Assembly (NCBI GenBank): GCA_041671525.1
Contig: JBAZBJ010000012.1
Coordinates: 1 to 44,976, forward strand
Direction of reading: 5' to 3'
From: UBA11098 sp041671525
GTDB lineage: Bacteria > Patescibacteriota > Minisyncoccia > Moranbacterales > UBA2206
DNA: 44,976 bases
How positions within the stretch are numbered: position 1 is the first letter of the stretch; every line of letters begins with the position of its first letter. The notes below the pieces were generated by a model. It worked only from the letters and a program-made list of their open reading frames with translations. It ran no database searches and had not been told where the DNA came from. Made by a program: the position numbers and the translations under genes. Shown in pieces: positions 33,453 to 40,436 of this stretch.

Positions 33453-34655
33453 TTAATGAAAGATTGATGATAGTTCCTGTTTTGACTTGAGTTTCTTGCC
33501 CAGCAGTTCCATATAGACCACATATCTCATGGCATCCATGGCATGGTTCTTTTCTGTGATGGGCTCATTGATATACTTGCCATTCTTGTCCTGCTGATAG
33601 GTGTAGTTTCTGAATTCCTTGATGGTATTGACTGACCTCTCAGTGACATAGATTTTCAATTCTTGGGCTCTGTTGATTCCAGCCATGACTGAGCCTGCTG
33701 GTTTCTTGACAGGATGGATGTTGATGCCTGCATTGTATATCTCATCCACCATCCTTGGGTCAGCACTCTCAGACCAGACCTTGTATTTTGGGAGTTTCTT
33801 GTAGGTTTTGATGATGTCACCTGTCAACTGGTGGGTCAGGTAGCATTGCTCATCTATCCAGATGGACTCCTGCCTCATGCCTATCTCAAGGATTGCAGTG
33901 ACATCCACTGAATAACCCAAGTCCATCCCATAGAACCTTTTCTTGATCTCATTGGGGATTTCCTCAACAATGATGATGTCTGGATAGATCAGCCCCTCAA
34001 TGACAGCCCTGACACCCTTGCCATAGATCAGCCACTTGTTCTTGTTGGCAGTGCCTCTGGCAATGTTCTCCTCTGTGGGCTCATAGGACATGATCTTTCT
34101 GACCACATTGGCAGGGGCAAAGGGGTTGTCTATGACTGTACTGGTGATCAGACAGGCACCCTGCCTCATCTCCTCATGCACTATCCAGTGATCATCAGCC
34201 ACATTGGGATTGTAGTCAAGGATGACAAAGCCTGAGCATCTCATCTCCAGTTGGTCAAAATCCTCCTTTTGAGCCTCATTTGCCTCATTTATCCAGACCC
34301 CATCAGAGGTGAATCCATGGATTTTCTGGGCATCATCCAGCCCTCCAAACCAGAACTCCACATTCTTGTACTTGAGGATGCCTTTCTGGTCATTGTATTT
34401 GCATTCTTGGTATGCCCCCATGTCAGTTGCCACCCTGATAAAGTCAAAGAGGGTGGTTGCCCTGCACCATGTTGCCTTTTTCCTGACTATTGGAACCCTT
34501 TTGAGTTCATTCTGGTAGAATGCCCATGTGAGCCAGAACTGGATGATAGAGGTAGTCTTGGATGATCTGGCACCACCCCTGTGGACATAGAGGTTGAACA
34601 GCCCTGTGTTGAAAGCCTCAATCTGCTGCTCATATATGCCAGTGCCCTGCATCAT
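33453..34655 (-). CDS. Terminase large subunit
   Basis: 400 residues. ATPase: HRGGARSSKT (25-34) as Walker A and GVWINEANE (119-127) as Walker B with catalytic Glu. Nuclease: Asp245 in YGMDLGY, Asp299 in SADPR and Asp374 in HAMDAMRY, the expected RNase H-fold carboxylates. The motor packages and cuts DNA. It starts MM, overlapping the small terminase stop by four bases. All key residues are present. Confidence 0.9.
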   Translation of the reverse strand: MMQGTGIYEQQIEAFNTGLFNLYVHRGGARSSKTTSIIQFWLTWAFYQNELKRVPIVRKKATWCRATTLFDFIRVATDMGAYQECKYNDQKGILKYKNVEFWFGGLDDAQKIHGFTSDGVWINEANEAQKEDFDQLEMRCSGFVILDYNPNVADDHWIVHEEMRQGACLITSTVIDNPFAPANVVRKIMSYEPTEENIARGTANKNKWLIYGKGVRAVIEGLIYPDIIIVEEIPNEIKKRFYGMDLGYSVDVTAILEIGMRQESIWIDEQCYLTHQLTGDIIKTYKKLPKYKVWSESADPRMVDEIYNAGINIHPVKKPAGSVMAGINRAQELKIYVTERSVNTIKEFRNYTYQQDKNGKYINEPITEKNHAMDAMRYVVYMELLGKKLKSKQELSSIFH

Positions 34656-35098
34656 CCCTCATTATCCTCCTGTTTGGGCTTGTGGATGGGCAGGACACCA
34701 CTGAATGGCTCAATGGGTTTGTTGCCTGAGGTCAGATCAAGGCTGTCACCATAACCCCTCAGTTTGCCCTTTGCCTTGAGGTATGACTCTGCTGCCCTGA
34801 GGGCTATTTTCTTGTCCTTGCCCCTCATTATGTCAATCAGGGTTTCCTCAGCCACATCCACCATCTGCTCTTGGATGTCTGTTTCCTCTGCAGGGAATTT
34901 CTGTGCCCTGTCCCTGACTGACTGCCTTGAGTAAGCCAGACCATATTTCTCAGTGATGGCTCTGGCAGTTCTGGCATAGAGCCCAGCATTTGCCCTCAGG
35001 ATGTCAAGGAATTGCTTGTCTGTGAGTTTCCTTGGTTTCCTTGGCTTTCCATCCTTGGTCTGGGATGGTGAATTCTGATCTGATGACAGGTTTGACAT
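34652..35098 (-). CDS. Terminase small subunit
   Basis: 148 residues. Residues 20-80 form the usual N-terminal DNA-binding helices: DKQFLDILRANAGLYARTAR and ITEKYGLAYSRQSVRDRAQK. A helical oligomerisation segment (DVAEETLIDIMRGKDKKIAL) and AAESYLKAKGK follow. Next to the large subunit with an overlapping stop/start. It binds packaging sites in phage DNA. Confidence 0.8.
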   Translation of the reverse strand: MSNLSSDQNSPSQTKDGKPRKPRKLTDKQFLDILRANAGLYARTARAITEKYGLAYSRQSVRDRAQKFPAEETDIQEQMVDVAEETLIDIMRGKDKKIALRAAESYLKAKGKLRGYGDSLDLTSGNKPIEPFSGVLPIHKPKQEDNEG

Positions 35099-35112
35099 AT
35101 TTTCTCAGTGTT

Positions 35113-35610
35113 TTATTCCACTGGTTCATGGATATCTTTTCCACAGTGGGGGCAGATCACAGGCAATTTGGCTTTTGGAGCCTCATTGTCCTCCTCTGGT
35201 TCATTTATGGTCATCATTGGGGGCAATCCCCATTCTTCAAGGGGCAGATCAGCCCATTCTGGTGCATTTAGGGAGTTCCAATCCCACTGACCATTGGTGA
35301 TATTGTCCCTGATGATGATCTCCTGCTCTTGAGCCTCTGAGAGGTTTGGGATGAGGAATGTGGGGACTGTTTTCAGTTTGAGGTATTTTGCCACATCATA
35401 TTTCTGGTTGCCAGCAAGGATGATGAGTTCACCTGTTCTGTCAGAGATGATGATGGGTCTGCCCTCAAAGAGGTCTGGGAGTTTCTTGACTGATTCCACC
35501 AGCCTTTCAAAGTCCTCATCAAGGATGAATCTGGGGTTGTTGGGGTGTTTTTTGAGTTCCTTGGGTGATCTGTAGGCAAAGGTGCCATGTTTGTACTGGG
35601 TCTGTTCCAT
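35113..35610 (-). CDS. ParB-like nuclease-domain protein with zinc ribbon
   Basis: 165 residues. PKELKKHPNNPRFI, then RPIIISDRTGELIILAGNQK (51-70) is the ParB/Srx N-domain with the GNxK/R motif (67-70), and LSEAQEQEIIIRDNITNGQW is the helical part that usually follows. The C-terminus CPHCGKDIHEP (153-163) is a half zinc ribbon. Such genes often precede terminase in phages and may act in DNA methylation, nicking or packaging. First gene of the late leftward operon. Confidence 0.75.
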   Translation of the reverse strand: MEQTQYKHGTFAYRSPKELKKHPNNPRFILDEDFERLVESVKKLPDLFEGRPIIISDRTGELIILAGNQKYDVAKYLKLKTVPTFLIPNLSEAQEQEIIIRDNITNGQWDWNSLNAPEWADLPLEEWGLPPMMTINEPEEDNEAPKAKLPVICPHCGKDIHEPVE

Positions 35611-35632
35611 GTTTCAGTGAATTTGATCAGGA

Positions 35633-35641
35633 GCAAAGTTA
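35633..35641 (-). promoter_or_regulatory. Bacteroidetes-type -7 box at the head of the late operon
   Basis: TAACTTTGC on the minus strand, 22 bases before the ATG at 35610, matches TAnnTTTGY. The DNA upstream holds a CACCC/GGGTG dyad and a repeated element, but no TTTG at -33. Likely origin of late structural transcription. Confidence 0.45.
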
Positions 35642-35643
35642 AA

Positions 35644-35690
35644 GGGTTCACCCTCTGGAGGGGTGGCTATTTCATAACTTTTTTAAGGGG
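35644..35690. repeat. Intergenic repeat element, copy X
   Basis: About 47 bp sharing TCTGG-GGGG, ATAACTTTT and AAGGGG-TT with 36184-36231 in the same order and spacing. It lies directly upstream of the late -7 box. The shared core ATAACTTTT...AAGGGG also occurs on the opposite strand near 28797. Confidence 0.5.
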
Positions 35691-35725
35691 CTTGGATGGG
35701 GCACTGGGAGGGGCTGATAAACAAG

Positions 35726-35753
35726 GAAAGCCCTACATTTCTGCAGGGCTCTC
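35726..35753 (-). terminator. Terminator of the early/accessory leftward operon
   Basis: Minus-strand stem GAGAGCCCT / AGGGCTTTC (one G-U) with a ten-base loop, followed by CTTGTTT. It lies 25 bases after the stop at 35778, separating accessory genes from the late operon. Confidence 0.6.
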
Positions 35754-35777
35754 CAGTGAGTTTTTGATGGTAGGTAG

Positions 35778-36137
35778 TCAGCATTGCCAAAGGTGCTGGA
35801 TAGTGGGTGAGTGACTTGCTGGCTCCATCTGTGTGTGGGTGTACCAGAGCCTCACAAAGTCTGTTGGACTTGCCTCAGGGCTGATGGGTTGAATCTGCAG
35901 GCATTCTACAAAGATGATCTCCTCCTGTGCCTGCTCTGGCTCATAGCCCATCCAAGGGCACTGCATGGTGATGGTGGGGGTCATTTCATAGGCAAATGCC
36001 TCCATGACATCCACTGTCTGCATAGTCTGGGTCACACTGACCTGTTCCTGTTGGGTGATGCCAGCCCCTGAGGGAGGCATTGCAATCATGGTCATCAGGA
36101 ACAGTGACAAGACCGCAAAGATTGTTTTTGTTCTCAT
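35778..36137 (-). CDS. Small secreted protein
   Basis: 119 residues from MRTKTIFAVLSLFLMTMIAM at 36137, preceded by AAAGGAGA eight bases upstream; the frame begins earlier at 36179, but inside a dyad. The N-terminus is a signal peptide with probable cleavage near SGAG. The mature part is acidic, Met/Gln-rich with three Cys (CPW, ECLQ, final C). No family recognised. Export suggests an envelope role such as exclusion or lysis control. Confidence 0.6.
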   Translation of the reverse strand: MRTKTIFAVLSLFLMTMIAMPPSGAGITQQEQVSVTQTMQTVDVMEAFAYEMTPTITMQCPWMGYEPEQAQEEIIFVECLQIQPISPEASPTDFVRLWYTHTQMEPASHSPTIQHLWQC

Positions 36138-36166
36138 TTCTGATCTCCTTTTTAAAAGGTTAATGA

Positions 36167-36183
36167 ATAGGTGATTCACCTAT
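36167..36183. promoter_or_regulatory. Perfect dyad, possible operator
   Basis: ATAGGTGA-T-TCACCTAT, eight-base arms around a single base, 30 bases upstream of the ATG of the secreted protein. Size and symmetry suit a dimeric repressor site; alternatively an mRNA leader hairpin. Confidence 0.5.
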
Positions 36184-36231
36184 AGGGACTTTCCCATCTG
36201 GTGGGGGTGTAGTTGATAACTTTTCAAGGGG
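36184..36231. repeat. Intergenic repeat element, copy Y
   Basis: Second copy of the element at 35644-35690. On the minus strand it begins at the stop codon of the 36224-36463 gene (CCTTGAAAAGTTAT) and runs to the dyad. Both copies precede a leftward gene. Confidence 0.5.
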
Positions 36232-36463
36232 TTTCAGTCATCCAATCTTTGGTGAACTTGGCTCCCATGATGAATATCTCTTTTTCACTACCTGACAAGG
36301 GAATGGTGTCAGTGTGTATGCCATTGGCATTGACCCTCATTTCCTCCTCTGAGGGAGGGGTGACCAGCCTGCATTTCCTGCCTGTCATCTGCTCAAGGGT
36401 TTCTGCCACTGCCTGAGGCTTGGCATCATTGACTGTGGTGATCTCAAGAATGATTTTCTGCAT
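36224..36463 (-). CDS. Small protein of unknown function
   Basis: 79 residues: MQKIILEITTVNDAKPQAVA, then ETLEQMTGRKCRLVTPPSEE and a C-terminal KFTKDWMTETP. Ferredoxin-like alternation of strand and helix, no recognised domain. Overlaps the next upstream gene by 20 bases in another frame. Confidence 0.5.
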   Translation of the reverse strand: MQKIILEITTVNDAKPQAVAETLEQMTGRKCRLVTPPSEEEMRVNANGIHTDTIPLSGSEKEIFIMGAKFTKDWMTETP

Positions 36464-36707
36464 GATCTGTTTCTAAATGGTTTATGAATGAATCTAACTC
36501 AGACCTCAACAATTTCATCTTATTGATGAAATCAGCCTTTGTTTCACTGCCTGCAATGTGTAGATTGACTTTACCTCTACAGTCTGCTATCTCCAGATAG
36601 GCATCATCAATCATTTTTCCTCTGTATTTACACTTTCCAGAATAAGCCACAACTGAACTGGTTGATGCTGAATTTGGAGTGAGCCATGTTTTCTTAATGT
36701 ATTCCAT
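36444..36707 (-). CDS. Small protein of unknown function
   Basis: 87 residues from MEYIKKTWLTPNSASTSSVV. A beta segment with two Cys (GKCKYRG, EIADCRG) is followed by a helical, charged C-terminus (KADFINKMKLLRSELDSFIN). Family not known. The short gene at 36694-36855 overlaps its start by 14 bases. Confidence 0.5.
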   Translation of the reverse strand: MEYIKKTWLTPNSASTSSVVAYSGKCKYRGKMIDDAYLEIADCRGKVNLHIAGSETKADFINKMKLLRSELDSFINHLETDHAENHS

Positions 36708-36855
36708 CTTTCAAGATTTTGATTGCCTCCAGTATGCCAGCCATCACCTGATCAATGTCCTCATAGAGTTCTACCATGCCCAGCCTGTGTGCCTCTATGG
36801 ACAGGTCAGTCAGCCTGAGATATTCCTTTTGCAATAGGGTGATCACTGCTCTCAT
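36694..36855 (-). CDS. 53-residue helical protein
   Basis: A short frame filling the gap between two accepted genes: ATG at 36855 forms an ATGA overlap with the upstream stop, and TAA at 36696-36694 overlaps the next start. Sequence MRAVITLLQKEYLRLTDLSI then a helix with EDIDQVMAGILEAIKILKDG. Amphipathic and well formed; likely real, function unknown. Confidence 0.6.
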   Translation of the reverse strand: MRAVITLLQKEYLRLTDLSIEAHRLGMVELYEDIDQVMAGILEAIKILKDGIH

Positions 36856-37103
36856 GTGGTGCTGTTTATGGTCAGATTATATTCATTGAATCCCTGTGCT
36901 CCATTGGCAAAGATGTAGTGCCCTGTCAGTAGATATTTCATGTGCTCCTCACAGATGTCCATGGTCACAGTTGAAAGGTAGGGCTCTACATTGCAGCCCT
37001 CAGTTTGCTCAGTGGTGAAAATGACTTGAATTGGGATTTGTTTCAAGTGAGCCTCATTGGTGCATCCATGGATGTCACAGGTGAATATTTCTTTTTTACT
37101 CAT
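36852..37103 (-). CDS. Small Cys/His protein
   Basis: 83 residues with CDIHGC near 9-14 and CEEHMKYL near 51-58, a CxxxxC...C..H arrangement that could hold zinc. Beta strands between (IPIQVIFTTEQTEGCNVEPY). Not assigned to a family. Coupled by ATGA to the genes on each side. Confidence 0.5.
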   Translation of the reverse strand: MSKKEIFTCDIHGCTNEAHLKQIPIQVIFTTEQTEGCNVEPYLSTVTMDICEEHMKYLLTGHYIFANGAQGFNEYNLTINSTT

Positions 37104-37375
37104 TTGTTGCTGTTTTTGAGGATTTCCTTGCCTTTTTCTGTGATGACATAGCCATCTGGGTCATGCACCCATCTCACCCAGCCTTTCTGCACCAGTTTGC
37201 CCAGATATGACCCTCCTGACATGGCTGCTGCCCTTGTCCAGTACCTGTTCCCCAGTGTGGTGTCAGTGCCTTTCCACATTGCCTCAGCAAAGCCTTTGGG
37301 AGCAATGGGATGGGCATAGTCTGTGTTGACCAGAATGGTCAATGCCTTGAGTTGAGGGGCTGTCAATTTAGACAT
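37100..37375 (-). CDS. Small winged-helix-like protein
   Basis: 91 residues from MSKLTAPQLKALTILVNTDY at 37375; a longer frame to 37468 lies inside the upstream gene. The order helix, NRYWTRAAAMSGGSYLGKLV, then KGWVRWVHDPDGYVITEKGK resembles a winged helix of MarR-like small phage proteins: recognition helix then a beta wing. Likely DNA-binding, unproven. Confidence 0.5.
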   Translation of the reverse strand: MSKLTAPQLKALTILVNTDYAHPIAPKGFAEAMWKGTDTTLGNRYWTRAAAMSGGSYLGKLVQKGWVRWVHDPDGYVITEKGKEILKNSNK

Positions 37376-37625
37376 CATACAGGGGGATTTCATTTTCCAT
37401 AAAATCCAGCAGATCATGCAGGCATCCATTGTTGAAAATGATATTCTGCTGATACTGGGTGAACACATACTCTTTCCATGGCTTGTGCCAGTAGATCAAC
37501 CCAAGGACAGCCTTGGTCTTATTGTTGATGACCTCATACTCAGGCTTGCCCTCAAATACAGGCTCCTCTGCCCTCACCCTGATGGTCATATATTTGTACT
37601 TTTTCATATGTTCTTTATCTGGCAT
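37368..37625 (-). CDS. Small phage protein of unknown function
   Basis: 85 residues (79 if MKKYKYM at 37607 is used, which avoids overlap with the upstream gene). YMTIRVRAEEP, KAVLGLIYWHKPWKEYVFTQ and CLHDLLDFMENEI recall a small protein family seen in many phages where an aromatic WxKPWxxYVF core is kept. No function known. Confidence 0.5.
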   Translation of the reverse strand: MPDKEHMKKYKYMTIRVRAEEPVFEGKPEYEVINNKTKAVLGLIYWHKPWKEYVFTQYQQNIIFNNGCLHDLLDFMENEIPLYDV

Positions 37626-37947
37626 ATTTCATCAGGGTATCTCTGTGGGTTGGGCACTCTTTCCTGTGGTTGTCCACCTTGGCTTTGAATTCTGCCCAGA
37701 GCATGGGCACCCCTATCTCCTGCTCTGAAAAGATGAATGGGTTCTCCCCACTCTTTTCTACCTCCACATAGTGGGTGTTGGGCTCCAATCCTGCCATGGC
37801 TGTTCCAGTGGTGCCATAGTTCCTGATGTAGTGCTCTGAGATGCCTGTGATCTGGGCTGCTCTTTGCTGGCTGGTGGTCACCACCAGAGTTGTGTGCATC
37901 ACCCCCCTGCGGTAGTTGTGGACTCTGTATGTTTTCAATTTGGTCAT
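37615..37947 (-). CDS. Unknown protein
   Basis: 110 residues from MTKLKTYRVHNYRRGVMHTT at 37947; the longer frame to 38133 overlaps a hairpin region and the endolysin gene. SQQRAAQITGISEHYIRNYG is an HTH-like helical pair, with beta strands around it. It may be a small DNA-binding protein, but this is uncertain. Confidence 0.5.
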   Translation of the reverse strand: MTKLKTYRVHNYRRGVMHTTLVVTTSQQRAAQITGISEHYIRNYGTTGTAMAGLEPNTHYVEVEKSGENPFIFSEQEIGVPMLWAEFKAKVDNHRKECPTHRDTLMKYAR

Positions 37948-37960
37948 TGCTGTAGTGTTT

Positions 37961-37980
37961 GAGCCCCTACTTAGGGGCTT
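37961..37980. promoter_or_regulatory. Hairpin in the gap after the endolysin gene
   Basis: GAGCCCCT-ACTT-AGGGGCTT, an eight-base stem (one mismatch-tolerant G-T end) in the 139-base gap 37948-38086. T-rich on the plus side only, so for leftward genes it is a leader hairpin rather than a clear terminator. The rest of the gap shows no gene. Confidence 0.5.
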
Positions 37981-38086
37981 GTTTGCCCCTTTTTGATGGA
38001 TTGAAACCCACCCCCTGCCTGTTGATTCATGGCATAGCCGCCCAGCCATACATGGAAAAAGCCTGACAGGGGAGTGGGGTTCTTTT

Positions 38087-38524
38087 TCATGCCACCAGTT
38101 CAATGTGTGGTCTGTCATCAAAGGATTGATCAATCAGGATTTCCCCATCCATGTCCCAGTTGCCACCCCATCTGAGGTGGTGGGTGATGGCTCCCTGATT
38201 GTAGAGCATTTCTGACACAGCATGAAAGATGCCAGCCAGATAGGAGAGGGTTTCAAGGTCATAGTTTGCCTTGCCTCCCACAAAGGGATAGATGTCAGCA
38301 GCCATGGATGGCATGGAGTTGTGCTTGCCCAGTGTAGTCACCCCATCAATCTTGCTCTTGCCCTCCTTGAAATACCTCTGCTGATCTGCCACTGATCTGA
38401 ATCCCTCACTCACTCCAAAGTCTACATCACTCACACTGAGGGCTGTGAGGAGGATTTTCTTGAGATCAGGGTGACAGGTTGCTATCCTGCCAGCACTTGC
38501 TGTTCCAAAGTTGTAGGTGCTCAT
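38087..38524 (-). CDS. Endolysin, M15-type peptidase
   Basis: 145 residues. SEGFRS (39-44) and GKHNSMPSMAADIYP (66-80) give the first zinc His68 and Asp77, and RPHIEL (138-143) gives His140, with WGGNWDMDGE before it. This is the layout of M15 D,D-/L,D-carboxypeptidase-type endolysins such as that of phage T5, which cleave the peptide part of peptidoglycan. No signal peptide, so a holin is needed. Unusually it lies in the early/accessory region, 28 kb from the holin-like gene. Confidence 0.8.
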   Translation of the reverse strand: MSTYNFGTASAGRIATCHPDLKKILLTALSVSDVDFGVSEGFRSVADQQRYFKEGKSKIDGVTTLGKHNSMPSMAADIYPFVGGKANYDLETLSYLAGIFHAVSEMLYNQGAITHHLRWGGNWDMDGEILIDQSFDDRPHIELVA

Positions 38525-38787
38525 GGCTTGAGGTTGAATTTGTCACAAAAAAAGGTCATCCAGACAATCTTTCTGGTCACCTCACAGGTGCCTTGCAGCC
38601 TTGAGATGGAATCATCCCCCCTCTTGAGGGGCTGGATGTGGGTGCAGAACTGGCACTTTGCCTTGCCCTTTGGAATCTCCTCCTTGTGGGGGTTGGCTGC
38701 TGGTCTGGGGGGGGTCTGTGCCTTGACCTCCTTGACCTGTGCAGGGGGCTGGTTGCCCTTGCCTGCAGATTTTGATTTTGTTGCCAT
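38521..38787 (-). CDS. Small zinc-finger-like protein
   Basis: 88 residues. A disordered Lys/Pro/Gln N-terminus (1-40) is followed by CQFCTHIQPLKRGDD ... GTCEVTRK ... FFCDKFNL, four Cys positioned as a small zinc-binding module. Overlaps the endolysin start by four bases. Function unknown. Confidence 0.55.
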   Translation of the reverse strand: MATKSKSAGKGNQPPAQVKEVKAQTPPRPAANPHKEEIPKGKAKCQFCTHIQPLKRGDDSISRLQGTCEVTRKIVWMTFFCDKFNLKP

Positions 38788-38813
38788 AGTTCGTTGTTTT
38801 TGAGGTTGTTGAA

Positions 38814-39008
38814 TCAGTGTTTTGATCTCTTTTTCTTTTGCTCAATCTCCAGTTTGAGGGTGTCCATGTTGGACTCAATGTACCTCTTGACATCCCCATT
38901 GACCTTGTTGTTCTCATAGAGCCAGACAAGGTAGTCTGCAGGCACATCCATCATCTGCTTGCCTTGGTGCATTCCCCATGGCATGGGGGACTCATCTGTG
39001 AGTGGCAT
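38814..39008 (-). CDS. DUF3820-like protein
   Basis: 64 residues. DESPMPWGMHQGKQMMDVPA followed by DYLVWLYEN is the DUF3820 signature (PFGKHKGKxxxDVPxxYLxWL). The family is common in phages and exonuclease-associated proteins, but its function is not established. The C-terminus is Lys-rich. Confidence 0.7.
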   Translation of the reverse strand: MPLTDESPMPWGMHQGKQMMDVPADYLVWLYENNKVNGDVKRYIESNMDTLKLEIEQKKKRSKH

Positions 39009-39247
39009 CAGACCTGTGAGATATGAATGGTTTCTTTCTTGCCATCAACAATCCAGACCTCAGCCCTGATGGCACAGCCCTTGATCTGGTTGATGATGTC
39101 AAGGCATTCCTGCCTGTTCTGGTAGGACTCCCTGCCACTGGTTCCAATGACCTTGCCATTCTTGGCATACAGAGTCCACGTCCATTCCTTTCTCCAGAAT
39201 GGGAACCTCTTGATTTTCCTGAGTACTTTCTTGACCTTGAATTTCAT
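39008..39247 (-). CDS. DUF1508/YegP-like protein
   Basis: 79 residues. WTWTLYAKNGKVIGTSGRES then YQNRQECLDIINQIKG matches one repeat of the DUF1508 (YegP) fold: beta hairpin then helix. The N-terminus is very basic. A Shine-Dalgarno AAAGGAG lies seven bases before the ATG. Overlaps the DUF3820 gene by one base. Confidence 0.65.
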   Translation of the reverse strand: MKFKVKKVLRKIKRFPFWRKEWTWTLYAKNGKVIGTSGRESYQNRQECLDIINQIKGCAIRAEVWIVDGKKETIHISQV

Positions 39248-39283
39248 GTTTGCTCCTTTCTTAAGATTAGTTTTGAAATCAGA

Positions 39284-39925
39284 TCACTCAGCAGGTGAAA
39301 TGTCAAGGTAATACTCCTTGCCCTGCTCAAAGGCTTCGCTGGCTGGTGTATCATAACTGATGATCATTTCCAGACTGCCAGATGGGGTGAATTTGGAGAA
39401 TGACTTATTCTCCTCACTGCCAGAAACCACAGCACCAAAGGTGACTGTCTTGCTCTCTGATGGGGGATTGTCCTTAATCCCATAACAGACAAATTTTGCT
39501 CTTACATTCATAGTGTTTTTGTTGGATTTTTTAAGCCCATCCAAGGCGTTTATCTTGTGAATATGATACTCTACTCCACAATTCCCACAATGTCCAACTA
39601 CCTCAATGTCGTTGTCCTGAGTAAGTAAATCATCAATAATTCTGGGAACTGATTTGGGATAAAAGAATCCCGCTTTATCCTGATATTCCTGATATCCAAG
39701 ATCAAGCATATGTATGATGCAACTGTCATCCACTGCAATGTAGCCATCAACTTTGTTGTGCCCACAGCAACTCTCAATGGTATATATACCCATCCACCAG
39801 AGGTTTTTTATCTCCAGAGCCAGACAAACATCAATGTCCACAACTCTCTTTCTTAGGTCAAACCACATGGGAATGGCTGCTTTATATGTTCCAAGATTAA
39901 TATCTATACAGTTGCACATAGTCAA
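39284..39925 (-). CDS. Two-part protein: Cys-rich N-domain fused to a beta C-domain
   Basis: 213 residues. Residues 1-125 contain IESCCGHNKVDGYIAVDDSC, GFFYPKSVPRII and HCGNCGVEYHIH, a Cys-rich phage protein, perhaps metal-binding. Residues 139-213 start with a natural MNVRAKFVCYGI and read like a separate small beta protein (GSLEMIISYDTPASEAF, YYLDISPAE) often found alone in phages; an internal start at 39511 is possible. Four CG dinucleotides lie here, unusual for the window, suggesting recent arrival. Confidence 0.55.
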   Translation of the reverse strand: MTMCNCIDINLGTYKAAIPMWFDLRKRVVDIDVCLALEIKNLWWMGIYTIESCCGHNKVDGYIAVDDSCIIHMLDLGYQEYQDKAGFFYPKSVPRIIDDLLTQDNDIEVVGHCGNCGVEYHIHKINALDGLKKSNKNTMNVRAKFVCYGIKDNPPSESKTVTFGAVVSGSEENKSFSKFTPSGSLEMIISYDTPASEAFEQGKEYYLDISPAE

Positions 39926-40257
39926 TTAATTTTCAATACTTTAAAACACTTTTCTACAATCCAGCCCAGCAGATAGCACTGGCTCTCATCATTATATCTA
40001 TCAAACTCAATTCCCCTGTCCTTGTAGATGTGAGCCACAATGTGGAGGGCTTCATGGGCTATCATGGAGGGAGTGCAATCAAAGGTGAATGCCATCATGT
40101 ACTTTGTCATGCAGTTTGGTTCACTGATTTTGAAAACAATAGCAGCAGCACCATCCATATGTTTCAAATCATATTTTTGCTTGATCTGATCTAAATCTGC
40201 CTCTTGAATGATATGCAGTTCCCCTAAATAGATGGGTATTTTAATCCTCTTTCTCAT
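39922..40257 (-). CDS. Small zincin-like metallopeptidase
   Basis: 111 residues. MIAHEALHIVAHIY gives HExxH at 68-72 with a hydrophobic helix around it, and Glu91 in NDESQCYLLGWIVE is a candidate third ligand, as in small phage peptidases of the SprT/Gluzincin-like type. N-terminal beta strands (KIPIYLGELHII). Probably cytoplasmic; substrate unknown. Overlaps the two-part gene by four bases. Confidence 0.65.
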   Translation of the reverse strand: MRKRIKIPIYLGELHIIQEADLDQIKQKYDLKHMDGAAAIVFKISEPNCMTKYMMAFTFDCTPSMIAHEALHIVAHIYKDRGIEFDRYNDESQCYLLGWIVEKCFKVLKIN

Positions 40258-40436
40258 AAAGGGTATCTGTGCCTTAATGGTTTATCTTGTTGCATTATTG
40301 GTGCTTTTCCTGTGCGGATTAATATACCAATGCAATCATCACAGAGTCTTTCTGGCTTTTCACCATCAACCAAATCGGTTAAGATTTCATCAGTCCTTTC
40401 TGGTGACATTTGCATATTGCATCTTTTACATTTCAT
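40254..40436 (-). CDS. Small zinc-ribbon protein
   Basis: 60 residues from MKCKRCNMQMSPERTDEILT at 40436; the longer frame to 40514 overlaps the next gene. CKRC (3-6) and CDDC (about 34-37) form a four-Cys zinc ribbon. The short basic tail ends RHRYPL. Overlaps genes at both ends by four bases. Two CG dinucleotides (40315, 40375). Confidence 0.65.
   Translation of the reverse strand: MKCKRCNMQMSPERTDEILTDLVDGEKPERLCDDCIGILIRTGKAPIMQQDKPLRHRYPL

Noticed and set aside
36708..36851. Apparent gene-free gap
   Set aside because: Not a gap: a 53-residue frame with stop/start overlaps at both ends fills it (36694-36855).
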